DNA of 64,000 nt from Chloroflexota bacterium (GTDB lineage Bacteria > Chloroflexota > UBA11872 > VXOZ01): contig CATQHC010000002.1 of assembly GCA_958295775.1 (NCBI GenBank), forward strand, positions 1,139,830 to 1,203,829, read 5' to 3'. Below, one piece after another: positions 9,544 to 18,306 of this stretch (its first letter is position 1; every line of letters begins with the position of its first letter). The translations under genes and the position numbers were made by a program. The notes beneath the pieces are model-generated. The model was given only the letters and a program-made list of their open reading frames with translations, did no database searches and was not told the DNA's origin.

Positions 9544-11472
9544 CTATCGCTGCAAAGATGTCGCCCAGATTGGGCTCGACCAGGCGACATGGCCGTCGCT
9601 CTGCGTCGCGCGCAGGTAGAGATAGGAAGTTTGCGCTTCTGACAGTGTAAGCGTCGCGGCGAGCGTGGCGACGCGGCCCGCGGCGGACTGACTCAAGACG
9701 GCGCTCCCGTTGCAGATTACTTCCAGACGTTCAAGCGGAGCGGTGCCCAGCACCCGCGCCGTCACCGCCACCTCGCGTTTGGCCGCCGTGAATTCCTCGC
9801 CCATGCCGTGGCCGTCAACCTGGAACGCAAGCACGATGCGCGCGCCGGTGGTTGCATAGCAGCGGCGGTCCTTGAGGGCCTGGACGATTGCCTCGCGGGT
9901 GAGTTCCGGCGCAATAACGGCAGTGAGGCCGCCGGTCTTGTGGTCGTGGAAGTCAACGCCGGCCATCGAGCACGTATTCCTGCCGGGCTGGGCGTGGTGG
10001 CTGTCCGTGCCGCCCACAAAGCCAAGACGGTGTCCCATCGCCAGCGCATCCTGGGCCGAGGCGCCGCCACCGCCGATCACGGTTGCGCCGCCGGGCTCAT
10101 CGGTCTCGAACGCGCCCCGGTTCTGCGCAATCTCCAATACCCTCTGGTACTGGGGATTGTGACGCTGCCAGTCCTGCACCCGCCAGTTCTGGTAGCCGCC
10201 CTCGGAAGTGACGTTGATGTGGTGCGGCGCCACCACAGCCCCCGTGCCTGCCAGTTCCGGCCAGATCTCCTCGATCTTGCTTGTCGTAACGCGCTTGCCC
10301 GCATCGGGATAGAGAATTACGCGGTGCCCAGCGGTCGGATCGCTCAACTCTACGGCCACCAGTGGCGCGAACCGTCCCGGATCATGGAACTGAGCGATGA
10401 TTTCTTGGTATTCCTCCCAATCGTCGGCCCGCGGCACAGACCACAGGGATTCAATGTTCTGCGGCGGGGGAAACCAGGCCACGCCCACGCAGTCGAGGCC
10501 GGACACGTCGCGCGCATAGCGGAAGGCTTCGGCATACGTCCCAACGCCGTGTGCCATGAAGGGCCCGTGGGGCCGGTGACTGGGACTGAGCGCGCCGGGA
10601 GCGTGGGTGTGCAAGTCGCCAAAGAAGATGCGGTCGCTCGTCTCTGCCACGACGTCTATCGGATTGCTGACGCCGGACAGTCCGGCATCCCACGCCACCG
10701 CCGCTACCGTGACCGGACCTACCGCATTCCTGGCAACACTGAATGGCCCAGCCCGCGCTGTGCCGCCATCACTTGCCGTTAGCGTGAGCGGTGCAGATGC
10801 GCTAATGCCGCCAGGCTGTGTACGGAGAGCGATGTCGCCTGCAAAGTCCGTACAGACATTGCCGAATGCGTCCTCAACCCGCACCAGCACGGAGAATTCT
10901 TCGCCGGTAGCTACCGTTGCCGGGGCAACCACACCCAATCGCGCAGGCGGCCCGGCAACCACGTCGACAACCGGCAATTCCGGCAAGAGCCGATAGCCTT
11001 TCGGATCGCCGCCGGGATAGCGTGGGTTGCTGTAGCTGGCATTGCCCAGCACATCCACGAGCACCTGAAAGTGCATTTCAGCCATGGCGACTTCTTGGGC
11101 GCGCGCCCGCTCATAGAAGCCGGAAATGTAAGACCCGGCATCACCGATGGTCACCGAGATTTCCTCGCCCGGATGCAGTGCTGCACCCTCCACGGTGACG
11201 AATATGCAAGGAAACTGCGAATGGTGATACTTAAGCGGGTAGTCATTGCGGACACGCACGGAGACGGCGCAACTGCCATTGGAAGTGGCCGTGATATGAC
11301 CGACCCGCCAGCGCACGCTGTGCACGCAGGGCGGTACCAGAGCAATGCCGCCGCCGGGCACGATACCGGCGCTCCCCGCCGTGTACGTGATAGTCCACGT
11401 GCCGAATGCACCCGCGACGACGGGACCATCCGGGTCTAGCGTGCAGGTGCCCAGTTCAGCCTGCAAAGACAT
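9544..11472 (-). CDS. CehA/DUF3604-type metallohydrolase with N-terminal beta-sandwich region
   Basis: About 642 residues. The N-terminal ~280 residues (LGTCTLDPDGPVVAGAFGTW and an Ig-like RVEDAFGNVCTDFAGDI stretch) look like beta-sandwich domains. They are followed by the PHP-type metal motif FFGDLHTHAPG (His288 and His290) and later VVAPHHINVTSEGG and GGTDSHHAQPGR. The chosen ATG at 11472 has GGAGGA 7 nt upstream and matches the way relatives begin. An in-frame GTG at 11559 (preceded by GGGGAG) and a further start at 11634 are alternatives, but the outermost one runs through a dispersed repeat. The function is a probable metal-dependent ester or amide hydrolase of unknown substrate. No signal peptide is evident. 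Confidence 0.78.
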   Translation of the reverse strand: MSLQAELGTCTLDPDGPVVAGAFGTWTITYTAGSAGIVPGGGIALVPPCVHSVRWRVGHITATSNGSCAVSVRVRNDYPLKYHHSQFPCIFVTVEGAALHPGEEISVTIGDAGSYISGFYERARAQEVAMAEMHFQVLVDVLGNASYSNPRYPGGDPKGYRLLPELPVVDVVAGPPARLGVVAPATVATGEEFSVLVRVEDAFGNVCTDFAGDIALRTQPGGISASAPLTLTASDGGTARAGPFSVARNAVGPVTVAAVAWDAGLSGVSNPIDVVAETSDRIFFGDLHTHAPGALSPSHRPHGPFMAHGVGTYAEAFRYARDVSGLDCVGVAWFPPPQNIESLWSVPRADDWEEYQEIIAQFHDPGRFAPLVAVELSDPTAGHRVILYPDAGKRVTTSKIEEIWPELAGTGAVVAPHHINVTSEGGYQNWRVQDWQRHNPQYQRVLEIAQNRGAFETDEPGGATVIGGGGASAQDALAMGHRLGFVGGTDSHHAQPGRNTCSMAGVDFHDHKTGGLTAVIAPELTREAIVQALKDRRCYATTGARIVLAFQVDGHGMGEEFTAAKREVAVTARVLGTAPLERLEVICNGSAVLSQSAAGRVATLAATLTLSEAQTSYLYLRATQSDGHVAWSSPIWATSLQR

Positions 11473-11587
11473 ATCCGGTTCCTCCGCCGTGACTTGCACA
11501 CCGTGCGTAACACCCTGGTTCTGCGACACTGGCGGTAACATCCTCTTGTTATCACTCACGTGCGGGCTCTCCCCTAAACAATGCAGC

Positions 11588-11606
11588 GCGGGGGCTTGCC
11601 CCCCGG
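11588..11606. repeat. Dispersed repeat family D (G-run/C-run hairpin)
   Basis: GCGGGGGCTTGCCCCCC-type hairpin upstream of the metallohydrolase. Relatives occur at 28343-28361 (opposite orientation) and 30248-30264. Confidence 0.55.
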
Positions 11607-11682
11607 CTCTGTTGCAGTCTACTATCCCAGACACTCGGCATGCTACTGCGGAGTAATGTCGTAACTGCCAACTCTGCCGGAG

Positions 11683-11710
11683 GGCGCAGGTTACAAACCT
11701 ACGCTACCGG
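11683..11710. repeat. Dispersed repeat family B unit
   Basis: Reverse-orientation copy of the CCGGTAGCG-CAGGTT-spacer-AACCTGCGCC element that recurs at 28189, 33585 and in the array at 58437. It lies in the 288-bp gap between the metallohydrolase start and the amidohydrolase; nothing else was seen in that gap. Confidence 0.65.
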
Positions 11711-11760
11711 AAAATCGCAATGGCTGATGCGCTTCCGATACTGATCGCTACGCCGTGATG

Positions 11761-12531
11761 TCACACATTGAACAGACGCGCTGCGTTGTCATGGAACAGC
11801 TTCTGCTTGACCACATCCGCAATCTGCGTTTCAGTCTCGATGCTAAGCTGCGCTGATTCATGGTAATGCAACGGCGCATTGGAACCGAAGAGCACGTGAT
11901 CCGGGCCGACAGAGTTGCAGAGCTTCGCTACGTCGTGAATCGGCCCCTGCACGCGGCTGTTCTCCACGTACAGATTCTCCGTCTTGTCTACGCTGCGCCA
12001 GATGCTCGTAACTTCACCGAACCGCCCGCCGGTGACAAGAAAACGCACCTGCGGAAACGCGTTCACCGTCTGGGCAATGTCACCGGCCGCTACGTCGGGT
12101 ACCCGCACCAGCTTGTGGTGATGCCGCGCGTCCTCCAGGCCGATTGCTATGAGGATCAGCAGCCCGTGCTCCCGGGCTATCTCCAGCAGCCGCAAGTTCT
12201 CCTTGCCCAGCAGTTCATACTGATGGTAGTTGGGATGCAAACGCAGATGCTGCGCGCCAAGTTCCTCAAGGCAAATTTGCAAGTCTTCATCCCAGCCCGG
12301 ATACGCCGGATTAATGGTGTATGCCGGAATGAAGCGATCGGGATGCGCCTGCACAATCGTGTGCAGTTCGCGGTTGCCAGCCAGCAAGTCCTTGAAAAAC
12401 ACATTCTCCAGGCGTGAGATCACCGCCTTCTCAATGCCGAGATCATCCATCTTGCGCAGCAAGTTTCCAGGCTGAGAGTAGGGTAGACGCCGAAACGGCC
12501 ATTCGCCCACGTAGGCATTGCTATCGATCAC
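11761..12531 (-). CDS. Amidohydrolase-like TIM-barrel protein lacking the usual metal ligands
   Basis: 256 residues similar in order to the amidohydrolase-2 family: an N-terminal strand, AHPDRFIPAYTINPAYPG, LRLHPNYHQYE, VRFLVTGG and a final HDNAARLFNV helix. The N-terminal HxH that binds the active-site metal is replaced by IDSNAYVG (Asn5 and Tyr7). The late Asp of the usual FGSD motif is Asn (FGSNAPLH). It is therefore either a metal-independent or altered enzyme, or a non-catalytic paralogue. GTG start with AAAGGA upstream. It is co-directional with two canonical amidohydrolases upstream (gap 26 bp to the first). Confidence 0.72.
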   Translation of the reverse strand: MIDSNAYVGEWPFRRLPYSQPGNLLRKMDDLGIEKAVISRLENVFFKDLLAGNRELHTIVQAHPDRFIPAYTINPAYPGWDEDLQICLEELGAQHLRLHPNYHQYELLGKENLRLLEIAREHGLLILIAIGLEDARHHHKLVRVPDVAAGDIAQTVNAFPQVRFLVTGGRFGEVTSIWRSVDKTENLYVENSRVQGPIHDVAKLCNSVGPDHVLFGSNAPLHYHESAQLSIETETQIADVVKQKLFHDNAARLFNV

Positions 12532-12557
12532 GGGATGCGTTCCTTTGTCCGAGCCAA

Positions 12558-13334
12558 TTAATGTGTTGTCGTGCCCTCGGCGAGCACACGCGCCATATTT
12601 TCATAGAGTATCTTCTCTTTGTCGGCCGCGACAAGGCTTGTGCCGAGCACTTTCGCGAGCTGTGATGGAAACGAACGCCCCGGCATATCCGTGCCAAAGA
12701 TCACGCGCTCCGCGCCGACGTGTTCCACCAGGATGTGCACGCCCGCCGCGTTACATTCGTTGCCAGCAATGTCGAGCAGCACATTCGGCGTGCTGCGAAA
12801 GACCTTCGCGCCGTATTCGTAGTCGCCGCCCGCGTGCGCCGCAATGATCGTTGCGTTTGGATGGCGCCGCGCCAGCTCGGCCACCATCTCCGGCGACGAT
12901 TCGCTGTAGCCAAGTCCGCCGGACTTGAGCCACGTGTGCTGCAGGGCGGGCACGCGGAAGTGCGCACAGATATCCACTAAGCGATCGACACGCGGATCGT
13001 CACATGGCAGTGCATGCCACAGCTTGAGACCGACGAACCCCTGTGTATCCAGCCGTTTTTCTAACTCTGTCGCCGCTGCGTCAGCGTGGTAGGGATTCAC
13101 ATAGCAAAACCCACGCACCCGATCGGGGTAGCGTTGCATAAGCGTGTGGGTTTCATCATTAGACCGTTCGCAGAACTCATGCGTCGGAAACGAATAGCGA
13201 GAGCCATCTCTCACCGGACGAATCGCGTACGTTACGAGCACAGCATCGAATTGCTCTGCAATTTCGATCTGTTCGGCAAAGTCACCCAGTGACTTCCCAA
13301 CGTCAGTGTGTACGTGAACATCGATGATCGGCAA
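12558..13334 (-). CDS. Amidohydrolase family protein (amidohydrolase-2 type)
   Basis: 258 residues with the intact family motifs: IIDVHVHTD (His7 and His9), GLKLWHALP, LQHTW, TIIAAHAGGD and VIFGTDMPGRSFPS. This is the decarboxylase/lactonase-like branch, metal-dependent and cytoplasmic. TTG start with AAGGA 6 nt upstream. It is a close paralogue of the next gene upstream, matching it over the whole length. The substrate is unknown. The cluster with CehA proteins points to breakdown of small esters, lactones or carbamates, which is inference only. Confidence 0.82.
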   Translation of the reverse strand: MPIIDVHVHTDVGKSLGDFAEQIEIAEQFDAVLVTYAIRPVRDGSRYSFPTHEFCERSNDETHTLMQRYPDRVRGFCYVNPYHADAAATELEKRLDTQGFVGLKLWHALPCDDPRVDRLVDICAHFRVPALQHTWLKSGGLGYSESSPEMVAELARRHPNATIIAAHAGGDYEYGAKVFRSTPNVLLDIAGNECNAAGVHILVEHVGAERVIFGTDMPGRSFPSQLAKVLGTSLVAADKEKILYENMARVLAEGTTTH

Positions 13335-13516
13335 CTGGCTTCCTTCCTATCCCCCAATGGTGCCGCTTGTCATGATACCGAGTTCAGCGAGGATTCTATA
13401 GACCGTATGGTTCTAAATGACTGCCAGTCAAAGCCTAGGTGTAAGCGGCCAGACAGCCAAACTCCTGACTACCAGCCTCATTTGCTGTGCGCACCCACTG
13501 CCCGTGCTGTGCGCCC

Positions 13517-14314
13517 TCACTGCCCGGAAAATACTGCCGGATGCTCAATCGTCTTGGTTGCGGCAAGCACACGCGCCATGTTGTGGTAGAGGATCTTTTC
13601 CTTTGCGTCTGCGGCTATGTCCGCGCCCAGCACTTTCGCTAGTTGCGATGGGAACGAACGACCGGGCATGTCGGTGCCGAAGATTACGCGGTCCGCCCCG
13701 ACGTGGTCAACGAGGATTTGCACGTAGCCTGCATTGCACTCGTTGCCGCCAATATCGAGCAGCACGTTATCACACGAGCGAAAGACCTTCGCGCCGTACT
13801 CGTAGTCGCCGCCCGCATGGGCCGCGATGATTGTGGTGCGGGGATGGCGTCTTGCCAGCGCCGCAACCATCTCCGGCGGCGATTCGCCGGTCTTCTGACT
13901 CGTGGCTTTCTTCCACGTGTGCTGGAGCGCAGGCACGCGGTAGTGGGCGCAGATTTCCATGAGTTCATCGAGGCGCGGGTCAATGCACGGCACCGCCACC
14001 CAGAGCTTGAGACCGACAAAGTGTTCTTTTCCCAGGCGATAGTCAAGTTCGCCGCACGCCTCCCGCGCATGACCGGGGTTTACGTAGGCAAATCCCTGCA
14101 CGCGCTCAGGATAGCGTTCCATCAAGACGCGGGTCTGATCGTTACAGGCGCGAATTGTCTCCGGCGTGGGATACTCGTGGTTGTTGGGCGCGGTCACGGG
14201 CCGGACGGAATAGGTGACGAGGTGCACATCGAACTGCTCTGCGATATCAATCAAATCAGAGAAGTCGTCCAAGCTGCGTGAAACATGTGGGTGGACATGG
14301 ACGTCTATGATCAC
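13517..14314 (-). CDS. Amidohydrolase family protein, paralogue of neighbour
   Basis: 265 residues with MIIDVHVHPH (His6 and His8), GLKLWVAVPC, LQHTWKKA, TIIAAHAGGDYEYGAK and VIFGTDMPGRSFPSQL. It closely resembles the downstream amidohydrolase, implying tandem duplication. GTG start; the upstream Shine-Dalgarno signal is weak. The 182-bp gap to the neighbour (13335-13516) holds nothing recognisable. Confidence 0.82.
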   Translation of the reverse strand: MIIDVHVHPHVSRSLDDFSDLIDIAEQFDVHLVTYSVRPVTAPNNHEYPTPETIRACNDQTRVLMERYPERVQGFAYVNPGHAREACGELDYRLGKEHFVGLKLWVAVPCIDPRLDELMEICAHYRVPALQHTWKKATSQKTGESPPEMVAALARRHPRTTIIAAHAGGDYEYGAKVFRSCDNVLLDIGGNECNAGYVQILVDHVGADRVIFGTDMPGRSFPSQLAKVLGADIAADAKEKILYHNMARVLAATKTIEHPAVFSGQ

Positions 14315-14462
14315 GTCACTTGATCACTCTTGCGCTCTACAAGCTGAATCGATGCGTAGCCGGTCGTCTGCAATACGCAATTGCTTACAAGCTGCCAGCC
14401 AGGGGCATGTCCCGCACGCCTCTGGCCGCTAGCGTCGGGAGCGAGACTCCAAGCACACAGAT

Positions 14463-14496
14463 GGCCGGCTAAGCGGCCGCGGCCGCTTAGCCGGCC
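14463..14496. repeat. 34-bp perfect GC-rich palindrome
   Basis: Arms of 17 bp (GGCCGGCTAAGCGGCCG and its complement) meet without a spacer, 8 bp beyond the stop of the binding-protein gene on the minus strand. There is no T-run after it, so it is more likely an mRNA 3'-end stabilising hairpin or a protein site than a classical terminator. Confidence 0.75.
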
Positions 14497-14504
14497 TCCA
14501 CGCT

Positions 14505-15932
14505 CTACCAGCCGCCCACAAGCTCCTGCCACTTGGCGATGATATTGTTCCACTCCTGATCGACGTTTGCCAGGCCCTCTTGGATGGTAATGTTGCCTGC
14601 CATGACGTCGGGCAAGAATTGTGACAGGGCCGTGCGCATCTCGTCGGCGCCGGGGATTGGCAGCGAGTGGGACGCGCGGAACGGGATCTGGTAGCTCTGG
14701 TGCTCGAGGAACGGGTCGCCTTCGGTGAACTCCTCCGCGTTGGCCACCGAAAGCCGGATAGGCACGCGGTCCCATGCCTTTGCCCAACGGAGATTGTTCT
14801 CGGGTCGGGACACGAACTCGATCCAGGCAAATGCCTCCTCAGGCACGGTTGTCCACGACGACATGATCCAGATGTGGTGTCCGCTCCAACTCGCCTGCCG
14901 CACCGCGTTGGGCGGTTTTGGATGCTCGATGATACTGAACTCGAAACTCTCATCTATGGGGTAGATTTCCGCCTTGCGCGTAGAGTACGTCGCATACATC
15001 GTGGCGGTAAAGTCGTTGACGAGGGCTGCGCCCCGCGGCGAACCGGAGGGCCGTGCCGACTGATAGAGCGTGGCAAGGGCGTCCCAGCCGCCTTGGAGGT
15101 CGTTTACTTTCTTGACCCACGTGAGCGCTTCAATCCCCTCCGGGCTGTTGAGCGCCGCTTTGCTCAGGTCGTCACTCACTCGCTGCCCGCCAAGCTGCAG
15201 GAACGGTGTAATCCACTGGTATCTGCCACCGCTGCCCCATTCGGGCGGGAACCCGGCAACCACCAAATTGCCGGCCGTGTCCTTGCGCATGGTTTTCTGG
15301 GCAACCGCTTCCAGGTCGTCCCAAGACTCGGGGCCGTTATCCGGGTCCAAGCCGTTCTCCAAGAATATGCCGTCGTGCATGTAGAGCACACGCAGGTCGG
15401 GACCATACGGAAAGCCGTAGAGTTGACCGTCCTTGCTCCAGACCATATTCTCAGTCAGGCTTGTCCAAATGTCCTCCATGTCGATGTTGGAGCTCTTGAC
15501 AACGTCGTTGAGGCCCCGCGCTTGGCCGAGCGCGCCGAGCTCGATGGCGTGCCATTCGCCCCAGGAACTGATGTCGTGCGGCGTGTTGGCGGCAAACGCC
15601 GTGCGAAACGCGGCGTAACGTTCGCTTGAACTCGTCGAAGGCGGATTGACGTCAAAGTCGATATCGGGATGCTCTGCGCGGAACTCGTCGACAAGTTCGG
15701 CGGATACGCCTTCTTCATCCTGGAATTTGAAGTAGGGATGCGTGGCAAACAAGACGTACACAGCCTCTTTTTCAGGAGGCGCTGCTTCTGCCTGCGGCGC
15801 TTCCGCTTGCTCTTCCATAGCCGCGGGCTGTGCGGGCACAGCGCCACAAGCGGCAAGACCCAAAACTGCCAGCGTGCCACCAAACCCTGCCATGAGCGTG
15901 CGGCGTGAGATCTCTGTCGTATTTCGATTCAT
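14505..15932 (-). CDS. Extracellular solute-binding lipoprotein, family 1 (sugar type), Tat-like signal
   Basis: About 475 residues. The N-terminus has a twin-arginine-like SRRTLMAGFGG and a lipobox LAAC, followed by a Glu/Ala-rich linker and a periplasmic-binding-protein body (family 1, carbohydrate ABC type). The start at 15932 has GGGAGG 7 nt upstream; an upstream in-frame start would spoil the signal peptide. Members capture sugars or glycerol-phosphate-like ligands and pass them to an ABC permease pair. None is adjacent: the transporter next door is the amino-acid type. It is therefore an orphan here, and its permease must be elsewhere or shared. Confidence 0.85.
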   Translation of the reverse strand: MNRNTTEISRRTLMAGFGGTLAVLGLAACGAVPAQPAAMEEQAEAPQAEAAPPEKEAVYVLFATHPYFKFQDEEGVSAELVDEFRAEHPDIDFDVNPPSTSSSERYAAFRTAFAANTPHDISSWGEWHAIELGALGQARGLNDVVKSSNIDMEDIWTSLTENMVWSKDGQLYGFPYGPDLRVLYMHDGIFLENGLDPDNGPESWDDLEAVAQKTMRKDTAGNLVVAGFPPEWGSGGRYQWITPFLQLGGQRVSDDLSKAALNSPEGIEALTWVKKVNDLQGGWDALATLYQSARPSGSPRGAALVNDFTATMYATYSTRKAEIYPIDESFEFSIIEHPKPPNAVRQASWSGHHIWIMSSWTTVPEEAFAWIEFVSRPENNLRWAKAWDRVPIRLSVANAEEFTEGDPFLEHQSYQIPFRASHSLPIPGADEMRTALSQFLPDVMAGNITIQEGLANVDQEWNNIIAKWQELVGGW

Positions 15933-16219
15933 TTCATTACCTCCCACACATTGTGCACCAATGATCCTGCAACAAATCAAGCGTGCCCCACGTCAGCGGG
16001 CGCCGTCTACTCGCGGGTAAGCGTCGCTGCAGTGTCCTTCGGAACCATGCCTCCCTTCTTCAAGCGCGAGGGTTACCGCCAATGGGCAATCCGCTCAGTT
16101 GTCTTTTACCACCACGTGAGGCATATGTCAAGCATTCACCCGGTGACGGACGCTGGAGGACTGCACGGGCAGGACAGGAACCACAGTTGGCGTTCCGCGA
16201 TGTGCCTAATAAAGAAAGG
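15933..16219. other. Intergenic, no gene seen
   Basis: 287 bp between the binding protein and the ABC ATPase gene. It should hold the promoter for the binding protein on the minus strand, but no good -35/-10 pair was identified. No repeat was recognised. Confidence 0.5.
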
Positions 16220-17008
16220 CTAGAGAATCTGTGATAGGAAGCGCCGCACGCGCTCGTGACGGGGGTTGTTGAAGAATTCAGCGGGCGGCAGGTCCTCAAC
16301 GATCTGGCCTTCGTCGAACATGACGATGCGGTCGGCAACTTCGCGCGCAAAGCCCAACTCGTGCGTGATCGCAACAATGGTCATTTGATGCGATGCCGCC
16401 AATTCCTTCATGACTTCAAGCACCTCTTTGATCATCTCAGGGTCCAGCGCCGAGGTGGGCTCATCGAAGAGCATGATCTTGGGCTGCATCGCCAGCGCGC
16501 GGGCAATAGCCACACGCTGCTGCTGCCCGCCGGAAAGCTCACCCGGATATTTGTCGGCTTGTTCCGGAATGCCCACCCGCTCCAAGAGCTCAAGTGCGCT
16601 GGCCTCTGCTTCGTCCATTGGCGTCTTGCGCACTTTCATGGGGGCGAGGGTAATGTTGCGCATCACCGTGAGGTGGGGAAAGAGATTGAATGACTGAAAT
16701 ACCATGCCCACTTCACGGCGGATGGCATCGATATTGCGCACGTCGTCGGTCATTTCAACACCATCGACGATGATATCGCCGCGTTGATGTTGCTCCAGCC
16801 GGTTGATGGTGCGGATGAAAGTAGACTTGCCTGAGCCTGAAGGCCCAATGACCACCACCACCTCGCCGCGGCCGACGGTGGTGGTCACGCCGCGCAGCGC
16901 ATGGAAGTCGCCGAACCACTTATGCACGTCGCGGGCCACTATGATGTCGTCGGCCACCGGAGCCTGGTCCGCTGCTACTGCTACTTCTGCTGCCACGTTT
17001 TCCTCCAA
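16220..17008 (-). CDS. aapP: Polar/general L-amino-acid ABC transporter ATP-binding protein
   Basis: 262 residues of a typical amino-acid-type ABC ATPase. Walker A GPSGSGKS spans residues 55-62, the signature LSGGQ spans 158-162, and Walker B with switch is [13 protein letters not shown]. The ~20 extra N-terminal residues are Ala/Val-rich. It energises the permease pair encoded just upstream and is the last gene of a five-gene minus-strand cluster whose order (binding proteins, two permeases, ATPase) is that of aapJQMP/bzt systems. Confidence 0.93.
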   Translation of the reverse strand: MEENVAAEVAVAADQAPVADDIIVARDVHKWFGDFHALRGVTTTVGRGEVVVVIGPSGSGKSTFIRTINRLEQHQRGDIIVDGVEMTDDVRNIDAIRREVGMVFQSFNLFPHLTVMRNITLAPMKVRKTPMDEAEASALELLERVGIPEQADKYPGELSGGQQQRVAIARALAMQPKIMLFDEPTSALDPEMIKEVLEVMKELAASHQMTIVAITHELGFAREVADRIVMFDEGQIVEDLPPAEFFNNPRHERVRRFLSQIL

Positions 17009-17069
17009 TTACTGCGAAGGCGCCACCAAAAGGCTCGGCAACCGAAAACTACTGGCGATTCACGCGAGC

Positions 17070-18299
17070 CTACCGTTGTCCCACGCCGAGATGCCGTTCC
17101 ACTCGACGGCTAACAAACGACATTGTGTAGGTAAAGACCCAGAATACTGCTGCCACGAATATGAAGAGTTCACGTGCGTTGTCGGCGAACTGCACGTTGC
17201 CTTGCACGATTGAGCGGCCCATTTCCAAAATGTCGAGCATGCCGACAATGTAGACAAGGCTCGTATCCTTAAACAATGCGATGAACTGCCCCACGATCGC
17301 CGGAATCACGTTACGGATTGCCTGCGGCAACTGTATCAGCATGGTGACCTGCCAGCCCGGCAGCCCCAGGGCACGCGCGGCCTCAGCCTGTCCCGGGTGC
17401 AGTCCCTGCAGGCCGCCGCGAATGTTCTCCGCCGTATACGCCGCCGAAAAGAGCGTGATTACAATGGCCGCCCGCGTCACGGAGTCGACAGGAAAGTTTG
17501 CCGGCAAGGCGAGCGGCACCAGCACTTGCGACATGAAAAGCAGGGTGATCAACGGCACACCACGGAAGACTTCGATAAACACCACGCAAAGAACTTTGAC
17601 CACCGGCAGATTGCTCCTACGGCCCAGCGCCAGCAGCACACCTATCGGAAATGCGAAGAAGATACCGGACACCGCCAGGATGAGGTTGAGCATCAGCCCG
17701 CCCCACTTCCGCGGCGCTACTTCCTCCATGCCTGGAATTCCGATGAGAATCAAGAGCAGGAGCACATATATCCCAACGCCACCCAGCACAAACGTCCGCG
17801 GCTTCGCAGTCTTAGGGTTGCTCCCCAAGCCATAGCCAAGAGCGAGTGTCAGGAGATTTCCCAGGATGAAGGCCCGTACCCACCAGGGCATCACTACGCC
17901 CTCGTGGAACAGGCCGTAGGGCAGCACTCCCAGCAACACCGTAATGATGCCGTAACCAAGGGCAATGCGCCGCGCGGCCCCACCCCACATGGCGGCAGCC
18001 ATGCCGAAGAGTATGGACACCAGCAGCCAACCGGTCAAAGGCCGCCACGCGTATTCCGTGGGATAGAGGCCGATGAGGAACTGTTGGGGCCGGCTCGCGA
18101 TAAGAGTCCAGTCAGCAGGGCCGATAACCCAACTCACCATGCGCCAAACCGCCCACAGGATTAGTGGCACGGTGACGACGGTCACAAGCCCGCTGAGCCA
18201 GTTGCCAAAGAGATTGGCTCTCGCCCAACCTATCCAACCTGTTTCCGTACGCGGCGGGGGCATTGAAGGCGCCGGTTGCCACGTATCCGCAGTAGCCAT
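17070..18299 (-). CDS. aapM: General L-amino-acid ABC transporter permease AapM-like
   Basis: 409 residues. An unusually long N-terminal half with several membrane segments, typical of AapM/BztC, precedes the conserved HisM-type permease core (FPIGVLLALGRRSNLPVVK, FIEVFRGVPLITLLF, GLQGLHPGQAEAARALGLPG). The EAAxxLG-type cytoplasmic loop that docks on the ATPase is visible. It lies 7 bp downstream of aapQ, so the two are co-translated or tightly coupled. It should form a heterodimer with AapQ in the inner membrane. Confidence 0.92.
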   Translation of the reverse strand: MATADTWQPAPSMPPPRTETGWIGWARANLFGNWLSGLVTVVTVPLILWAVWRMVSWVIGPADWTLIASRPQQFLIGLYPTEYAWRPLTGWLLVSILFGMAAAMWGGAARRIALGYGIITVLLGVLPYGLFHEGVVMPWWVRAFILGNLLTLALGYGLGSNPKTAKPRTFVLGGVGIYVLLLLILIGIPGMEEVAPRKWGGLMLNLILAVSGIFFAFPIGVLLALGRRSNLPVVKVLCVVFIEVFRGVPLITLLFMSQVLVPLALPANFPVDSVTRAAIVITLFSAAYTAENIRGGLQGLHPGQAEAARALGLPGWQVTMLIQLPQAIRNVIPAIVGQFIALFKDTSLVYIVGMLDILEMGRSIVQGNVQFADNARELFIFVAAVFWVFTYTMSFVSRRVERHLGVGQR

Positions 18300-18306
18300 T
18301 TACGCT

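Noticed and set aside
9315-9590. Minus-strand 91-codon frame between the GNAT and metallohydrolase genes
   Set aside because: It overlaps the end of the metallohydrolase gene in another frame and has no recognisable features.
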